64,000 bases of DNA from contig NZ_CALFXI010000111.1 in NCBI RefSeq assembly GCF_937958065.1, positions 65,259 to 129,258 on the forward strand. The letters run 5' to 3'. Within the stretch, counting starts at the first letter, position 1, and each line of letters starts with the position of its first letter. This DNA comes from an uncultured Steroidobacter sp. (GTDB taxonomy: Bacteria; Pseudomonadota; Gammaproteobacteria; Steroidobacterales; Steroidobacteraceae). The notes under the pieces were generated by a model. That model saw only the letters and a list, made by a program, of their open reading frames with translations, searched no databases and was not told the DNA's origin. The position numbers and the translations under genes were made by a program. Shown one piece after another: positions 53,815 to 62,324 of this stretch.

Positions 53815-54376
53815 CTGCCTGAGGAGTCTTCAAGGCAAGACCGAACAACCAAGTGACCCACAAGACCAGGGAAACCTTCTGGACGATGGGCAGGAAGCCG
53901 TAGAGCATCTCGCCGTAGTACATAGTCGCGTTGGATAGGGTGAGGGCGAGACACGCGATCCCGGTGCCCAGCATCTCAAACCGCCGCTGCAGGTACAGGG
54001 AATGGAAGATGGCGAGCATCGCTGCCACGAAGAACAGCAAAGCGACACCGATGAGCACATCGTGCATCGGTGTCACTACGAGCGCCGTATAAACCATCGA
54101 CCCGATGCCTGCGATCTGGATGATTTTTCGATGGCGCCGCGAGGCACCGCAGCTCGCGATGATGTTGAAGATGATCGCGATGCTCGAACAGAAGATGATC
54201 ACCGCCAGGGCCGCAAGGAACCTCGATGTGTTGGCTGAACCGTTCAGAGCGACTGGTTGAAAGAGGCTGGAGATCGACTGGTCGAACCAGGCGTAGCCAC
54301 CCGGGTAGCCGACAGCTGCGACAACCACAAGCACGGCGGATATGAGAACACCAACGAACGGGAACGTGCTTCGCAT
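53786..54376 (-). CDS. DUF998-like multispan membrane protein
   Basis: A 196-residue protein with about six predicted helices (FVGVLISAVLVVVAAVGYPG, FLAALAVIIFCSSIAIIFNII, GSMVYTALVVTPMHDVLIGVALLFFVAAMLAIF, VSLVLWVTWLFGLAL). A conserved His in TPMHDVLIG sits between helices, and the arrangement is like the DUF998 family, whose function is unknown. It has no clear partner gene. The tail overlaps the end of the DUF349 gene by 29 bp in the opposite direction. Confidence 0.65.
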   Translation of the reverse strand: MRSTFPFVGVLISAVLVVVAAVGYPGGYAWFDQSISSLFQPVALNGSANTSRFLAALAVIIFCSSIAIIFNIIASCGASRRHRKIIQIAGIGSMVYTALVVTPMHDVLIGVALLFFVAAMLAIFHSLYLQRRFEMLGTGIACLALTLSNATMYYGEMLYGFLPIVQKVSLVLWVTWLFGLALKTPQAVTPPSSCTP

Positions 54377-54581
54377 GGAGATGGTGGCTCGGGTTATGCA
54401 GGCTGTACCGCGGGGATGAGGATCGCTCGTTCCCTACGTTCCAATGCGATTGCCAGGTCGGCAAACGTTTGGCCGCCAGCGGTGGGGGCTTTCGCGGTTC
54501 GATTCTCGTCAGGCGGGCAATTCCTTGTCATGCCGTTCCCTCATGCATCATTCTGCCCCGGCTTAGAACGGCTGATTGTAG

Positions 54582-54959
54582 CAGGCGTTCCGGGCGGTTT
54601 CGAAGCTGGGCAACCAGGTTACTGCGCGGGCCTGGACGGCTCCGGGATGTCATGGCAGGGGATATAGTGCGCAAGTTGAGGAGTATCGCCGCATTACGAC
54701 GACTAACGCGCTCGCCGTGCCTGCATTTGGGCTATGGTCTGAACGCGTTCCGGCGGGCCAGAATTCCTGGCTGGCCTGGCAGGCGGATTACTCCGCGGCG
54801 CACGTGCCGATCCAATGGGATCGATCGGTCATCGTGCACGAGATGTTCCATGTCTATCAGAACCGCAATCGTGGTTGCCAGGCGACGAATGGCTGTATGG
54901 ATTCATCGCGACCGGGCTGCTTTGGGGGCGGCGATGCTCGCCGCTGCGGCACTCGTTAG
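54582..54959 (+). pseudogene. Fragment of a zinc-metallopeptidase-like protein
   Basis: A frame open from 54582 (after a TAG) to a TAG at 54957 encodes a plausible protein piece: VEEYRRITTTNALAVPAFGLW, SWLAWQADYSAAHVPIQWDRS and VIVHEMFHVYQNRN. The H-E-x-x-H in VHEMFH is the signature of zinc metallopeptidases. There is no start with a ribosome site and no complete domain. After the motif the protein-like character ends, and reading shifts into the overlapping hypothetical gene. A truncated or frameshifted remnant is the best reading; chance similarity is possible. Confidence 0.4.
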
Positions 54960-55431
54960 TCTTGTGGCGTTCGCGCCGCCTGCTGAGCGCGAGACCCCTA
55001 AGAGTGAAATGGACTCGTGGTTCCAGAGGTTGGTCGACACGCAAAGGCGAATGACCGCATATATCGTTCGCCTCGACTCACTGAGAGATGCCATCGAAGT
55101 AGGTGGCGCACCGCCGACCGGGACTTGCGATCCGGCCGGTATGCGAGATCTGTACGAGCCTATCAACGAGGAAATCGCCCGCCTCGTTGCCGATGCTGGG
55201 CCTTTGCAGCTCGAGCAGGGTGCGATGATTGCACTGAGTCGTTTGGAGAAGAATTGGATCTGGGTGCAGCGGCGGCAATTTTCCCGCTGGGAGGAAGTGT
55301 CGGAGATCAAGAATATCGATCTGAAGCTCTTGTGCTTGCGAGGTGGGGATCTGATCGAAGTGCGTATGGAGATGGCGGATGATCAAGCAACGTTGGCGAA
55401 AGCGGTTGCCCGGCGGCTTGCTGGCAGGTAG
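54889..55431 (+). CDS. Secreted/anchored protein of unknown function
   Basis: A 180-residue protein from the ATG at 54889 with AGGCG five bases upstream; an ATG at 54850 is in frame. The N-terminus is a basic stretch then a membrane/signal helix (RAALGAAMLAAAALVSLVAFA). The mature domain is mostly helical (SWFQRLVDTQRRMTAYIVRLDSLRDAIE, PINEEIARLVADAGPLQLEQGAMIALSRLEKNW) with two cysteines (TGTCDPAG and LKLLCLR). I do not recognise the family. It overlaps the metallopeptidase-like remnant in another frame. Confidence 0.55.
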   Translation: MAVWIHRDRAALGAAMLAAAALVSLVAFAPPAERETPKSEMDSWFQRLVDTQRRMTAYIVRLDSLRDAIEVGGAPPTGTCDPAGMRDLYEPINEEIARLVADAGPLQLEQGAMIALSRLEKNWIWVQRRQFSRWEEVSEIKNIDLKLLCLRGGDLIEVRMEMADDQATLAKAVARRLAGR

Positions 55432-55541
55432 ATGTCACGATCTCGCTGATGGTGAAGGACCAGGCCTGTTCCTCGACGCGCTGTTCCGGCTCGATGGCGC
55501 AGAGTCGGGATCCATCGATGTCTCGATTCTCTCGTAATGGG

Positions 55542-55593
55542 TTGACAGCCGGCCCCGGGGCGGATCATTATTTCGACAATCCTCGAATTGTCG
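55542..55593 (+). promoter_or_regulatory. arsR promoter with ArsR operator
   Basis: TTGACA at 55542-55547 and CATTAT at 55566-55571 are separated by 18 bp. Between the -10 and the ATG at 55601 is an inverted repeat, CGACAAT-CCTCGA-ATTGTCG (55574-55593). This is the usual place and form for an ArsR dimer to block transcription, so the arsR-arsI operon is probably autoregulated. Confidence 0.6.
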
Positions 55594-55600
55594 GATAGAC

Positions 55601-55969
55601 ATGAGATCACCCGAAGCCGTTGCTGCCCTTGCCGCGCTGGCACACGAGCACCGCCTGGCTGTTTATCGGATGTTGGTGGAAGCCGGACGGGAAGGCTTGC
55701 CCGCGGGAGAGATTGCGGCGCGCTTGAAGTTGGCGCCGTCGTCGCTGACTTTTCATCTTCAATCGTTGCAAAGGGCTGGTTTGATCTCGCAGCGGCGCAT
55801 GAGCCGTCAGCTCATCTACGCGGCCGACTTCACCACGATGAACGACCTGGTCGGCTATCTCACCGAAAACTGCTGCGCCGGCAGCGCATCGGCCGATTGC
55901 GGCTCGAAGTGTGCGCCAGCGCCGATCGAACGCCCAGCCACCGCTCGCAAGACTCGGAGAACTGCATGA
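55601..55969 (+). CDS. arsR: ArsR-family arsenical-responsive repressor
   Basis: A 122-residue winged-helix repressor. The HTH lies at about residues 33-75 (LPAGEIAARLKLAPSSLTFHLQSLQRAGLISQRR). The arsenic site is not in the HTH helix: cysteines C91 and C92 are vicinal, with C100 and C104 in the C-terminal tail (ENCCAGSASADCGSKC). This resembles A. ferrooxidans-type and methylarsenite-selective ArsR proteins. It likely represses its own operon through the inverted repeat just upstream. The stop overlaps the arsI start (ATGA), and an organoarsenical-type effector is inferred from that pairing. Confidence 0.88.
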   Translation: MRSPEAVAALAALAHEHRLAVYRMLVEAGREGLPAGEIAARLKLAPSSLTFHLQSLQRAGLISQRRMSRQLIYAADFTTMNDLVGYLTENCCAGSASADCGSKCAPAPIERPATARKTRRTA

Positions 55970-56427
55970 AGCGCCTTCACGTCCATGTCAGCGTCAACGA
56001 TCTCGAAGAGTCCATCCGATTCTATCGAGCGCTGTTCGCTGCCGAGCCCGTCGTCGTGAAACACGATTACGCCAGGTGGATGCTCGAAGATCCGCGGGTG
56101 AATTTCGCGATCAGTAAACGCGGCGCCGAGCCGGGCATTCGACATCTGGGCATCCAGGTCGAGAACAGGCCGGAGCTGACCGAGGTCTATGAACGCCTGC
56201 AAAGGGCGGAAGGCCCGATCCGCGAAGACGGCGCGACCACGTGCTGTTACGCCAAGAGCGAAAAGAGCTGGATCGCAGATCCGCAAGGCATTCAGTGGGA
56301 AACGTTTCTTACAACCGGCGAAAGCACGGTGTATGGCGGCGAGCAAGCAGGCTCGGCAGAGGCTAGCACCTGTTGCGAGCCAGCGTCGGCCGCTCCATCG
56401 AAGCCCCTCCAGAAATGCTGTGCATGA
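55966..56427 (+). CDS. arsI: ArsI/CadI-type vicinal-oxygen-chelate dioxygenase
   Basis: A 153-residue VOC-fold protein. ArsI is an Fe(II)-dependent C-As lyase that demethylates methylarsenite. HVHVSVNDLEESIRFYRALFAAEP gives the metal His, VKHDYARWMLEDPRVNFAI the body of the fold, and C93-C94 in TTCCYAKSEKSW match the vicinal cysteines that bind trivalent methylarsenical. A second metal-site Glu is in WETFL. A short Cys-rich tail (TCCEP, KCCA) may bind metal. It is translationally coupled to arsR. Cadmium-induced CadI proteins have the same fold, so substrate should be confirmed. Confidence 0.85.
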   Translation: MKRLHVHVSVNDLEESIRFYRALFAAEPVVVKHDYARWMLEDPRVNFAISKRGAEPGIRHLGIQVENRPELTEVYERLQRAEGPIREDGATTCCYAKSEKSWIADPQGIQWETFLTTGESTVYGGEQAGSAEASTCCEPASAAPSKPLQKCCA

Positions 56428-56785
56428 GGGCGCGGGACTGAGGCAGCGCGCGTCATTGGCATGAGCTTTGTCGCGCTGCCGGTCTATTCGCTGGATCAAC
56501 AGACGCTCTTCAACGAAATCGGGCGCATGTGAGTGCGGTGCTGCGCACGCAGATGAGTGAGGCAGGCGTGATGAAGCGCATTGATGGAGATGCCCGAAAG
56601 CACCGTGAGGGCTTAAGGGCTTCTGGTCGCGCACGCTACCGGCCGGGACATTTGTAGGAGTATATTGCGGGACCGGTGGTGGTTCGTTACAGTCGCACCA
56701 GTCTATCGGGTGTAACTCGTCCTCGATCTCGTGACCGATCTGTACGGTTCCGGCGTCCTGGGATAGAGGCATCAGGGAAAAAACG
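56428..56785 (+). other. Intergenic stretch with decayed coding traces
   Basis: 358 bases after arsI. A short frame reading MSFVALPVYSLDQQTLFNEIGRM and stopping at once looks like a gene remnant, but I cannot assign it. No ribosome site, terminator or intact ORF is evident. Promoter signals for the following alpha/beta hydrolase must lie here, none convincing. Confidence 0.4.
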
Positions 56786-57619
56786 GTGACGCCTAACATG
56801 ATCCGATTGTCGAGCACACGAACTGTGCTTCGTGTCTTTGCGCTGCTGGTTGGCTTCTTCGCCCTTGTTTCTCTTGGAAGCCGTGCCTACGCGGCCGCTG
56901 GCGAAAAGTACACGTTCGTGCTCGTGCATGGTGCGACTGCCGGTGGCTGGGAGTGGAAGAGTACCGGCAAGTTCCTCAGCGAGGATGGCCACACTGTTTA
57001 CCGTGCGACGCTCACAGGGCTCGGCGAGCGTGAACACCTCAACAGTTCCGACATCGATCTGCAAACCCACATCAACGACGTCGTCAATTTGATCTTGTTC
57101 GAGGACCTGCACGAGGTGGTGCTCACTGGGCATAGTTACGGCGGCATGGTCATCACTGGCGTAATGGATAGAATTCCCGAGCGCATTCGTCATGTCGTGT
57201 TTCTCGACGCCGCCGTCCCTGACGATGGCATGTCGCTGTGGGATCTCTTTGGTGGCAGGCAGCAGGATCCCTCACGCTTCGCGGACGGATTCATGCAAGT
57301 GCCGTGGGTCAAGCCCGGAACGCCCCCGCCGCACAGTGTGAAGCATTCGATCAAATGCTTTAACCAGCCGGTCTCGTACAAGAATCCCGCCGCATTGGCC
57401 TTGCCGGTGACCTATGTTGCCTTCGTTCCCAAGGGGCAGTCGGCCGAGGAGCGCGCGAAGACGGATAAGAGCTGGCAGCGCGCCGTCGCCAGAGGCTGGA
57501 CGATCCGCACCTTTCCGGGCGGGCACGTCGCTCAACAGGAAGATCCGCGGGGTGTGGCTTCGCTGATCGAGCAGGCGGTGAATGATCGCAACAAGCCTCC
57601 TGCCAAAGCGGTGAAGTAA
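56786..57619 (+). CDS. Secreted alpha/beta hydrolase
   Basis: A 277-residue hydrolase from the GTG at 56786 (GGGA upstream; an ATG at 56798 is the alternative). A signal/anchor helix (VLRVFALLVGFFALVSLGSRAYAA) precedes the fold. FVLVHGATAGGWEWKSTG holds the oxyanion region, LTGHSYGGMVITG the nucleophile Ser in G-H-S-Y-G, and the C-terminal FPGGHVAQQEDP the catalytic His. The mature enzyme is like esterase/EstX-type proteins that cleave small esters or lactones. It precedes two glycoside hydrolase genes, but no shared role is evident. Confidence 0.8.
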   Translation: MTPNMIRLSSTRTVLRVFALLVGFFALVSLGSRAYAAAGEKYTFVLVHGATAGGWEWKSTGKFLSEDGHTVYRATLTGLGEREHLNSSDIDLQTHINDVVNLILFEDLHEVVLTGHSYGGMVITGVMDRIPERIRHVVFLDAAVPDDGMSLWDLFGGRQQDPSRFADGFMQVPWVKPGTPPPHSVKHSIKCFNQPVSYKNPAALALPVTYVAFVPKGQSAEERAKTDKSWQRAVARGWTIRTFPGGHVAQQEDPRGVASLIEQAVNDRNKPPAKAVK

Positions 57620-57799
57620 CAACCTGCAGTCTTGGGACCGCCCCGGAGAGGAGAGCTGGACTTCGCTCCAGATCGCGAGTTGGAAGAGTCCCGAAGCAGC
57701 CGCGCAGAGTTCGCCGCAGTTACAGGAGCAACGACGCGTACGCGAGTGGATTGCAATTGACGTACGTGCAATGAGATAGCGCCGGAGCATAGCGGAGTG

Positions 57800-59722
57800 A
57801 TGAAATTCATCGGTGCGACCCTCGCGCTGCTCGCAACGTTTCCTGTTTTCTCGGCCGAGGGGCAGGGCGATCCGCTAGCGCCGACCGGCCGCTGGAGTGC
57901 CTACACCTCGGGTCGCGCGCAAACCCCGCCGATGGGATGGAGCAGTTGGAACGCTTTCGCGACCGACATCGACGAAGAGAAAATCCTGGGCTCTGCTCAG
58001 GCGCTGGTCGACAGCGGGTTGGCCCGCAAGGGCTACCGTTACGTCAACATCGATGACGGATGGTGGCTGCAGCGGCGCGCCAGCGACGGCCAGCTCGTCA
58101 TTCGCTCCACGCGGTTTCCATCCACCGTGCGTGAGGGCAGCCTACCTTCTTTCCGGCCCTTCACCGACCGACTGCATGCGATGGGCCTGAAGGCCGGCAT
58201 CTACTCGGATCTTGGCCGCAACACTTGCTCGCAGGCTTACTCGATGGACGACTCCGACCTGCCCAAAGGCTCGGTCCGAGAGCGAGAGGTTGGGCTGTAT
58301 GGGCACATCGATCAGGACATCGCGCTGTTCTTCTCCGAGTGGGGCTTCGATTACATCAAAGTCGACGGCTGTGGCCTGCGCGCCTACGCAGCCGACAGCG
58401 AGAAAGTGAAATCCGGCACGTATCGCGAGTTCAAGCCGCTGCTCGACATGGATTCCGTCGCGAGGTCCGACATCCCCGCAGTTCAGGCGCTGTTTCGCCA
58501 GATCGACGCGGCTCTGATTCGCAACAACCCGGATCGTGACTTCGTGTTGTCACTCTGCATCTGGGGAGCGGGCAATGTGCGCGCGTGGGGCAAGGACTTC
58601 GGCAACATTTCGCGGACCAGCGATGACATCAACCCGACCTGGGGCCGGCTGCTCACCAACTTCGACAGCGCCGCCAAAAGGGCGTTCTATGCTCATCCCG
58701 GTTCCTGGAACGACCCCGACATGCTGTTCATCGGTAAAGGTGACTTCGATGCGAATCACCTCACCGAAGCGCGGTCTCATCTATCCATGTGGGCGATGAT
58801 CAACGCGCCGCTGATGATCGGCATGGATCTGCGACAGGCCCCGTCAGCGTTGCTGGACGTTTTCGGCAATGAGGAGGTAATTGCGATCAATCAGGATCGC
58901 GCCGGGCATCAGGCGGTGGTTGCCTTCGACAGCGGCGAGGTCCAGATCTTCGTGAAGACGCTGAGCACGGGAGACAAGGCCGTCGCGATCTTCAACCGAA
59001 GCGCGAGCCCGCTGGATGTCGATTTGACGGCGGCCCACATGAAGTTCCGGGATGATGTCGAAGTCGCCCTCGTGGATGTGTGGAATGGCCGGAAACAAAG
59101 CTTCCGAAAGATGGTGAGGCTGCACCTGGAAGGCCATCAGACGCTCGCGTTCAAGGCGCGCGGCGCTCGTGTTCTTGCCGATGGTCTGTATCTCTCGGAG
59201 CAGCCCGGTAACGTCAATCCGGCCGTCGATGGGGTCGTCGAGCCGGCGCCAGACCCGACGATCCATCGCTCCGCGTTTGGATGGCAAGGAACGCGCAGCA
59301 GTGGTGAACGGCCGATCTACGCTGGATGGGGCGGGGCTCAGCCGGACAGCGCGCCCTATGGTGAAGCGCTCCGGATCAATGGCAAGAGATTCGAGACGGG
59401 CATCGGCGTCCTGGCAAATTCGCGGCTGGAGGTGCGCAATCAGGGCTATCGGCGTTTCACGGCCACCGTGGGCGTCAATGACTCCGCGCGCGACGATCGT
59501 CATCCCGTCACCTTCACGGTCTATGGCGACGGCAGACTCCTCGCCACCAGCCGACCTCTGAAATGGGGCGAGGAGGGCCAGCGGCTCAGCGTCGAGGTGT
59601 CAGGCGTGAAGATCATCGAGTTGGTCGCCCGCGCTGCCCTCGAGGATCCCTCGAGCCTTCCGGTGACATGGGCGGAAGCCGCATTGCTCTTCGATTCGGG
59701 CACGGCGCATGCGTCGCCATAG
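57800..59722 (+). CDS. GH27 alpha-galactosidase with C-terminal NPCBM domain
   Basis: A 640-residue secreted enzyme (ATG at 57800; a GTG one codon earlier). A signal peptide ends in PVFSAEG. The GH27 barrel starts PPMGWSSWNAFA; the nucleophile is D189 in YIKVDGCG and the acid/base is in RTSDDI (D275/D276). SWNDPDMLFIGKGDF is a further family block. After the beta-sandwich, residues about 485-635 form an NPCBM carbohydrate-binding domain (FGWQGTRSSGERPIYAGWGGAQPDSAPYGEAL, KRFETGIGVLANSRLEV). It would hydrolyse alpha-galactosyl or related side chains of plant polysaccharide. The GH127 gene follows 67 bp later. Confidence 0.9.
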   Translation: MKFIGATLALLATFPVFSAEGQGDPLAPTGRWSAYTSGRAQTPPMGWSSWNAFATDIDEEKILGSAQALVDSGLARKGYRYVNIDDGWWLQRRASDGQLVIRSTRFPSTVREGSLPSFRPFTDRLHAMGLKAGIYSDLGRNTCSQAYSMDDSDLPKGSVREREVGLYGHIDQDIALFFSEWGFDYIKVDGCGLRAYAADSEKVKSGTYREFKPLLDMDSVARSDIPAVQALFRQIDAALIRNNPDRDFVLSLCIWGAGNVRAWGKDFGNISRTSDDINPTWGRLLTNFDSAAKRAFYAHPGSWNDPDMLFIGKGDFDANHLTEARSHLSMWAMINAPLMIGMDLRQAPSALLDVFGNEEVIAINQDRAGHQAVVAFDSGEVQIFVKTLSTGDKAVAIFNRSASPLDVDLTAAHMKFRDDVEVALVDVWNGRKQSFRKMVRLHLEGHQTLAFKARGARVLADGLYLSEQPGNVNPAVDGVVEPAPDPTIHRSAFGWQGTRSSGERPIYAGWGGAQPDSAPYGEALRINGKRFETGIGVLANSRLEVRNQGYRRFTATVGVNDSARDDRHPVTFTVYGDGRLLATSRPLKWGEEGQRLSVEVSGVKIIELVARAALEDPSSLPVTWAEAALLFDSGTAHASP

Positions 59723-59789
59723 CGTCGTAATGACATCATGACCCGGATGTTGATGCCGACATTGCTCCGGGTCGAAACGAGCACTATCA

Positions 59790-61757
59790 ATGCCTATGAA
59801 AAAACCTGACTGCGTGAGCTCAACCCGCCGCCGCTTTCTCGCGAATGTTGGTCTGATGACCGGTTGGGCCGCAGTTGCCCCGACGCCTGTGTTCGGACGC
59901 TCGACGCAAGCGGACAGCGGGACGCCGCAGCTCAAAGCGTTCGAGCTGACGGATGTAGATCTGGCCGAAGGCCCTTTCCTGCATGCGCAACGCATGACGG
60001 AGGCTTATCTGTTCAAGCTCGAGCCGGATCGGATGCTGCACAACTTTCGCGTGAACGCCGGGTTGAAGCCGAAGGCCCCTGTTTACGGTGGATGGGAGTC
60101 CGAGGCCACATGGGAAGACATTAATTGTCACGGCCACACTCTCGGTCACTATCTCTCGGCGTGCGCGCTCGCGTATGGCTCAACAAACGACAAGCGGTTC
60201 AAGCAACGCATCGAGTACATCGCAAGCGAGCTTGCCGCCTGCCAGCAGGCGGCGGGCAGCGGGCTGGTCTGCGCGTTCCCGAAGGGAGCCGCATTGGTGG
60301 AAGCGCATTTGCGAGGCGAGAAGATCACCGGAGTTCCGTGGTACACCCTCCACAAGATCTTCGCCGGGCTTCGTGATGCTACGTTGATCGCGCACAGCGA
60401 TACCTCACGCACCGTACTGCTGCGGCTTGCAGATTGGGCGGTCGATGCTACCCGGGCGCTCTCGGATTCGCAGTTCGAGACGATGCTGAGCACCGAGCAT
60501 GGGGGCATGAACGAGGTCTTCGCGGATCTGTACTCCCTCACCGGCAACGCCGACTACCGGCGGATGGCGGAGCGCTTCTCTCACAAGGCCCTCCTGGAGC
60601 CGCTCGCAAAAGGGCGGGATCATCTCGATGGTCTGCATGCCAACACGCAAGTCCCGAAGGTCGTCGGTTTTCAGCGCGTCTATGAGATCACCGGCGATAC
60701 CAGGTACAGCGATGCCGCGGAATTTTTCTGGAGGACTGTCGCGCTGACCCGCTCTTTCGCGACCGGCGGTCATGGCGACAACGAACACTTCTTTCCGATG
60801 GCGGAATTCGCAAAACACGTCTTTTCCGCGAAGGCCTCCGAAACCTGTTGCCAACACAACATGTTGAAGCTGACGCGCGCGCTGTTCCTGCACGATCCGC
60901 AAGCGAGGTACGCCGATTACTACGAGCGCACGCTCTATAACGGCATCCTGGCATCGCAAGACCCGGACAGCGGGATGGTGACGTACTTTCAGGGCGCACG
61001 TCCGGGCTATATGAAGCTCTACCATACGCCGGAGCATTCTTTCTGGTGCTGCACCGGAACCGGCATGGAGAATCATGTGAAGTATCGTGATTCGATCTAT
61101 TTCCATGCGGACCGAACCCTTTATGTGAACCTGTTCGTTCCATCCACCGTGCGCTGGAAGGCGCAGAACGCGGTGCTGACACAGACAACCGCCTTTCCAG
61201 AATCGTCCGGGACGAAGTTGAAACTGCAGCTCCAACAGCCGGCTGAATTCACTCTGAAGCTGCGCCATCCTGGCTGGAGCAAGGCTGCTGTCGTGCTCGT
61301 CAACGGCAAGGAGGCGGCGCGCTCCAGCATTCCCAGCAGCTATGTTGAGATAACGCGCAGGTGGCGGGACGGCGATGTGATCGACTTGCAGCTCGCCATG
61401 GAAATCGCCGCCGATTCGGCGCCGGCGGCCCCGGACATCGTCGCCTTTACCTATGGGCCGCTGGTCCTTGCGGCGGCACTGGGACGTGAGGGGCTAGCGC
61501 CAGGCGCGGACATCATTGTGAACGAACGTGAGATCGGGAAGTACAACGATTCACCGTTTGTGCCACCAGTGCTGCGCGGCGATCCAGACGAGATCGCTCA
61601 GACGCTGCGTCGTGGCGACGCATACAATGAATTCTTTCTGGTCTCGGCGGAGCAGAAGCCTGTCCGACTGATTCCATACTATCGAATCGCGCACGAGAGG
61701 TACGCGACCTATTGGAAGATCGAACCGCCCGTGGCTGCCACCGCGCCCGGTAGCTAG
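59790..61757 (+). CDS. GH127-type beta-L-arabinofuranosidase with Tat-like signal
   Basis: A 655-residue exported glycoside hydrolase. The N-terminus has a twin-arginine-type motif TRRRFL at residues 12-17 followed by VGLMTGWAAVAPTPVFG. The alpha/alpha barrel includes ATWEDINCHGHTLGHYLSACALAYG and GGMNEVFADLYSLTG. The metal-cysteine site of the family is seen as E351-T-C353-C354 (ETCCQHNM) and W419-C420-C421 (WCCTGTGMENH). A C-terminal beta-sandwich closes it. GH127 enzymes release L-arabinofuranose. With the GH27 gene it suggests use of arabinose- and galactose-bearing plant polysaccharides. Confidence 0.88.
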   Translation: MPMKKPDCVSSTRRRFLANVGLMTGWAAVAPTPVFGRSTQADSGTPQLKAFELTDVDLAEGPFLHAQRMTEAYLFKLEPDRMLHNFRVNAGLKPKAPVYGGWESEATWEDINCHGHTLGHYLSACALAYGSTNDKRFKQRIEYIASELAACQQAAGSGLVCAFPKGAALVEAHLRGEKITGVPWYTLHKIFAGLRDATLIAHSDTSRTVLLRLADWAVDATRALSDSQFETMLSTEHGGMNEVFADLYSLTGNADYRRMAERFSHKALLEPLAKGRDHLDGLHANTQVPKVVGFQRVYEITGDTRYSDAAEFFWRTVALTRSFATGGHGDNEHFFPMAEFAKHVFSAKASETCCQHNMLKLTRALFLHDPQARYADYYERTLYNGILASQDPDSGMVTYFQGARPGYMKLYHTPEHSFWCCTGTGMENHVKYRDSIYFHADRTLYVNLFVPSTVRWKAQNAVLTQTTAFPESSGTKLKLQLQQPAEFTLKLRHPGWSKAAVVLVNGKEAARSSIPSSYVEITRRWRDGDVIDLQLAMEIAADSAPAAPDIVAFTYGPLVLAAALGREGLAPGADIIVNEREIGKYNDSPFVPPVLRGDPDEIAQTLRRGDAYNEFFLVSAEQKPVRLIPYYRIAHERYATYWKIEPPVAATAPGS

Positions 61758-61763
61758 ACGAGT

Positions 61764-61890
61764 AGAGATTGCGGCGCGCTCGACATCGAAGATTCCATCC
61801 GGTTCGCCGAGCCCGCTGTCGTAAATCACGATTACGCCAAGTGGATGCTCGAAGATCCGCGGGTGGATTTCGTCCTGCGTATGAGATCAG
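61764..61890 (+). pseudogene. Relic of an arsR-arsI copy
   Basis: 61764-61780 (AGAGATTGCGGCGCGCT) matches the HTH region of arsR near 55720. From 61784 the sequence follows arsI: D-I-E-D-S-I-R-F, an in-frame loss of 18 bp (YRALFA of arsI), then AEPAVVNHDYAKWMLEDPRVDF. The stretch from 61807 to about 61874 is roughly 90 % identical to 56041-56108. The join of an arsR piece directly to an arsI piece indicates a deletion inside a former second copy. No functional frame remains. Confidence 0.75.
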
Positions 61891-61985
61891 CAAGGCCGTT
61901 GCCAGGAATCGATCTTACGCAGAATGTACTGTGCGCCGGCCTGTCGATGCGCCACATTCTCTTCACGAAGAGCCAACTCCACCAC

Positions 61986-62324
61986 CTAGCCACGATCATC
62001 CGCCACCACATCGACGGCACATGCCGGAATCGCACTTGACTCGAATATCCTGCAGCTCGCAATCAGTATGTCCGCTCTCCTTGAATCGAAGTCCTTGGCG
62101 CGAGGATCGTCGGCGACGAGCAACCAATTCCGGGGGGTCAGGTAAACTCGAAAATGCGGCGTCGTCGGCTCGATCACAGTCTGGGGGAACCACTGCAGGA
62201 AACCACTCCGCGAAACTCCAGCAACAATCCGCTCGGACTCCGCTCCCGATTCAATGGAAGGTACGGAATGACCGCCGCTATTGATGCTTTCAATTCTCCG
62301 AGAAATCGCTGATATCGATGCTTG
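61986..62324 (-). CDS. Hypothetical protein downstream of the 62290-62817 gene
   Basis: A 112-residue frame from the ATG at 62324 overlapping the preceding gene's end by 35 bp. The sequence (SGFLQWFPQTVIEPTTPHFRVYLTPRNWLLVADDPRAKDFDSRRADILIAS) has a mixed hydrophobic/polar pattern typical of real protein, but no recognised domain. The start could also be further downstream. The overlap suggests translational coupling with the upstream gene. It lies beside the probable attachment site. Confidence 0.4.
   Translation of the reverse strand, partial: QASISAISRRIESINSGGHSVPSIESGAESERIVAGVSRSGFLQWFPQTVIEPTTPHFRVYLTPRNWLLVADDPRAKDFDSRRADILIASCRIFESSAIPACAVDVVADDRG

Noticed and set aside
55855..56817. 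320-codon minus-strand frame across arsI
   Set aside because: It is antisense to arsR-arsI and rich in Arg/His/Pro; the arsI protein is the clear coding strand.
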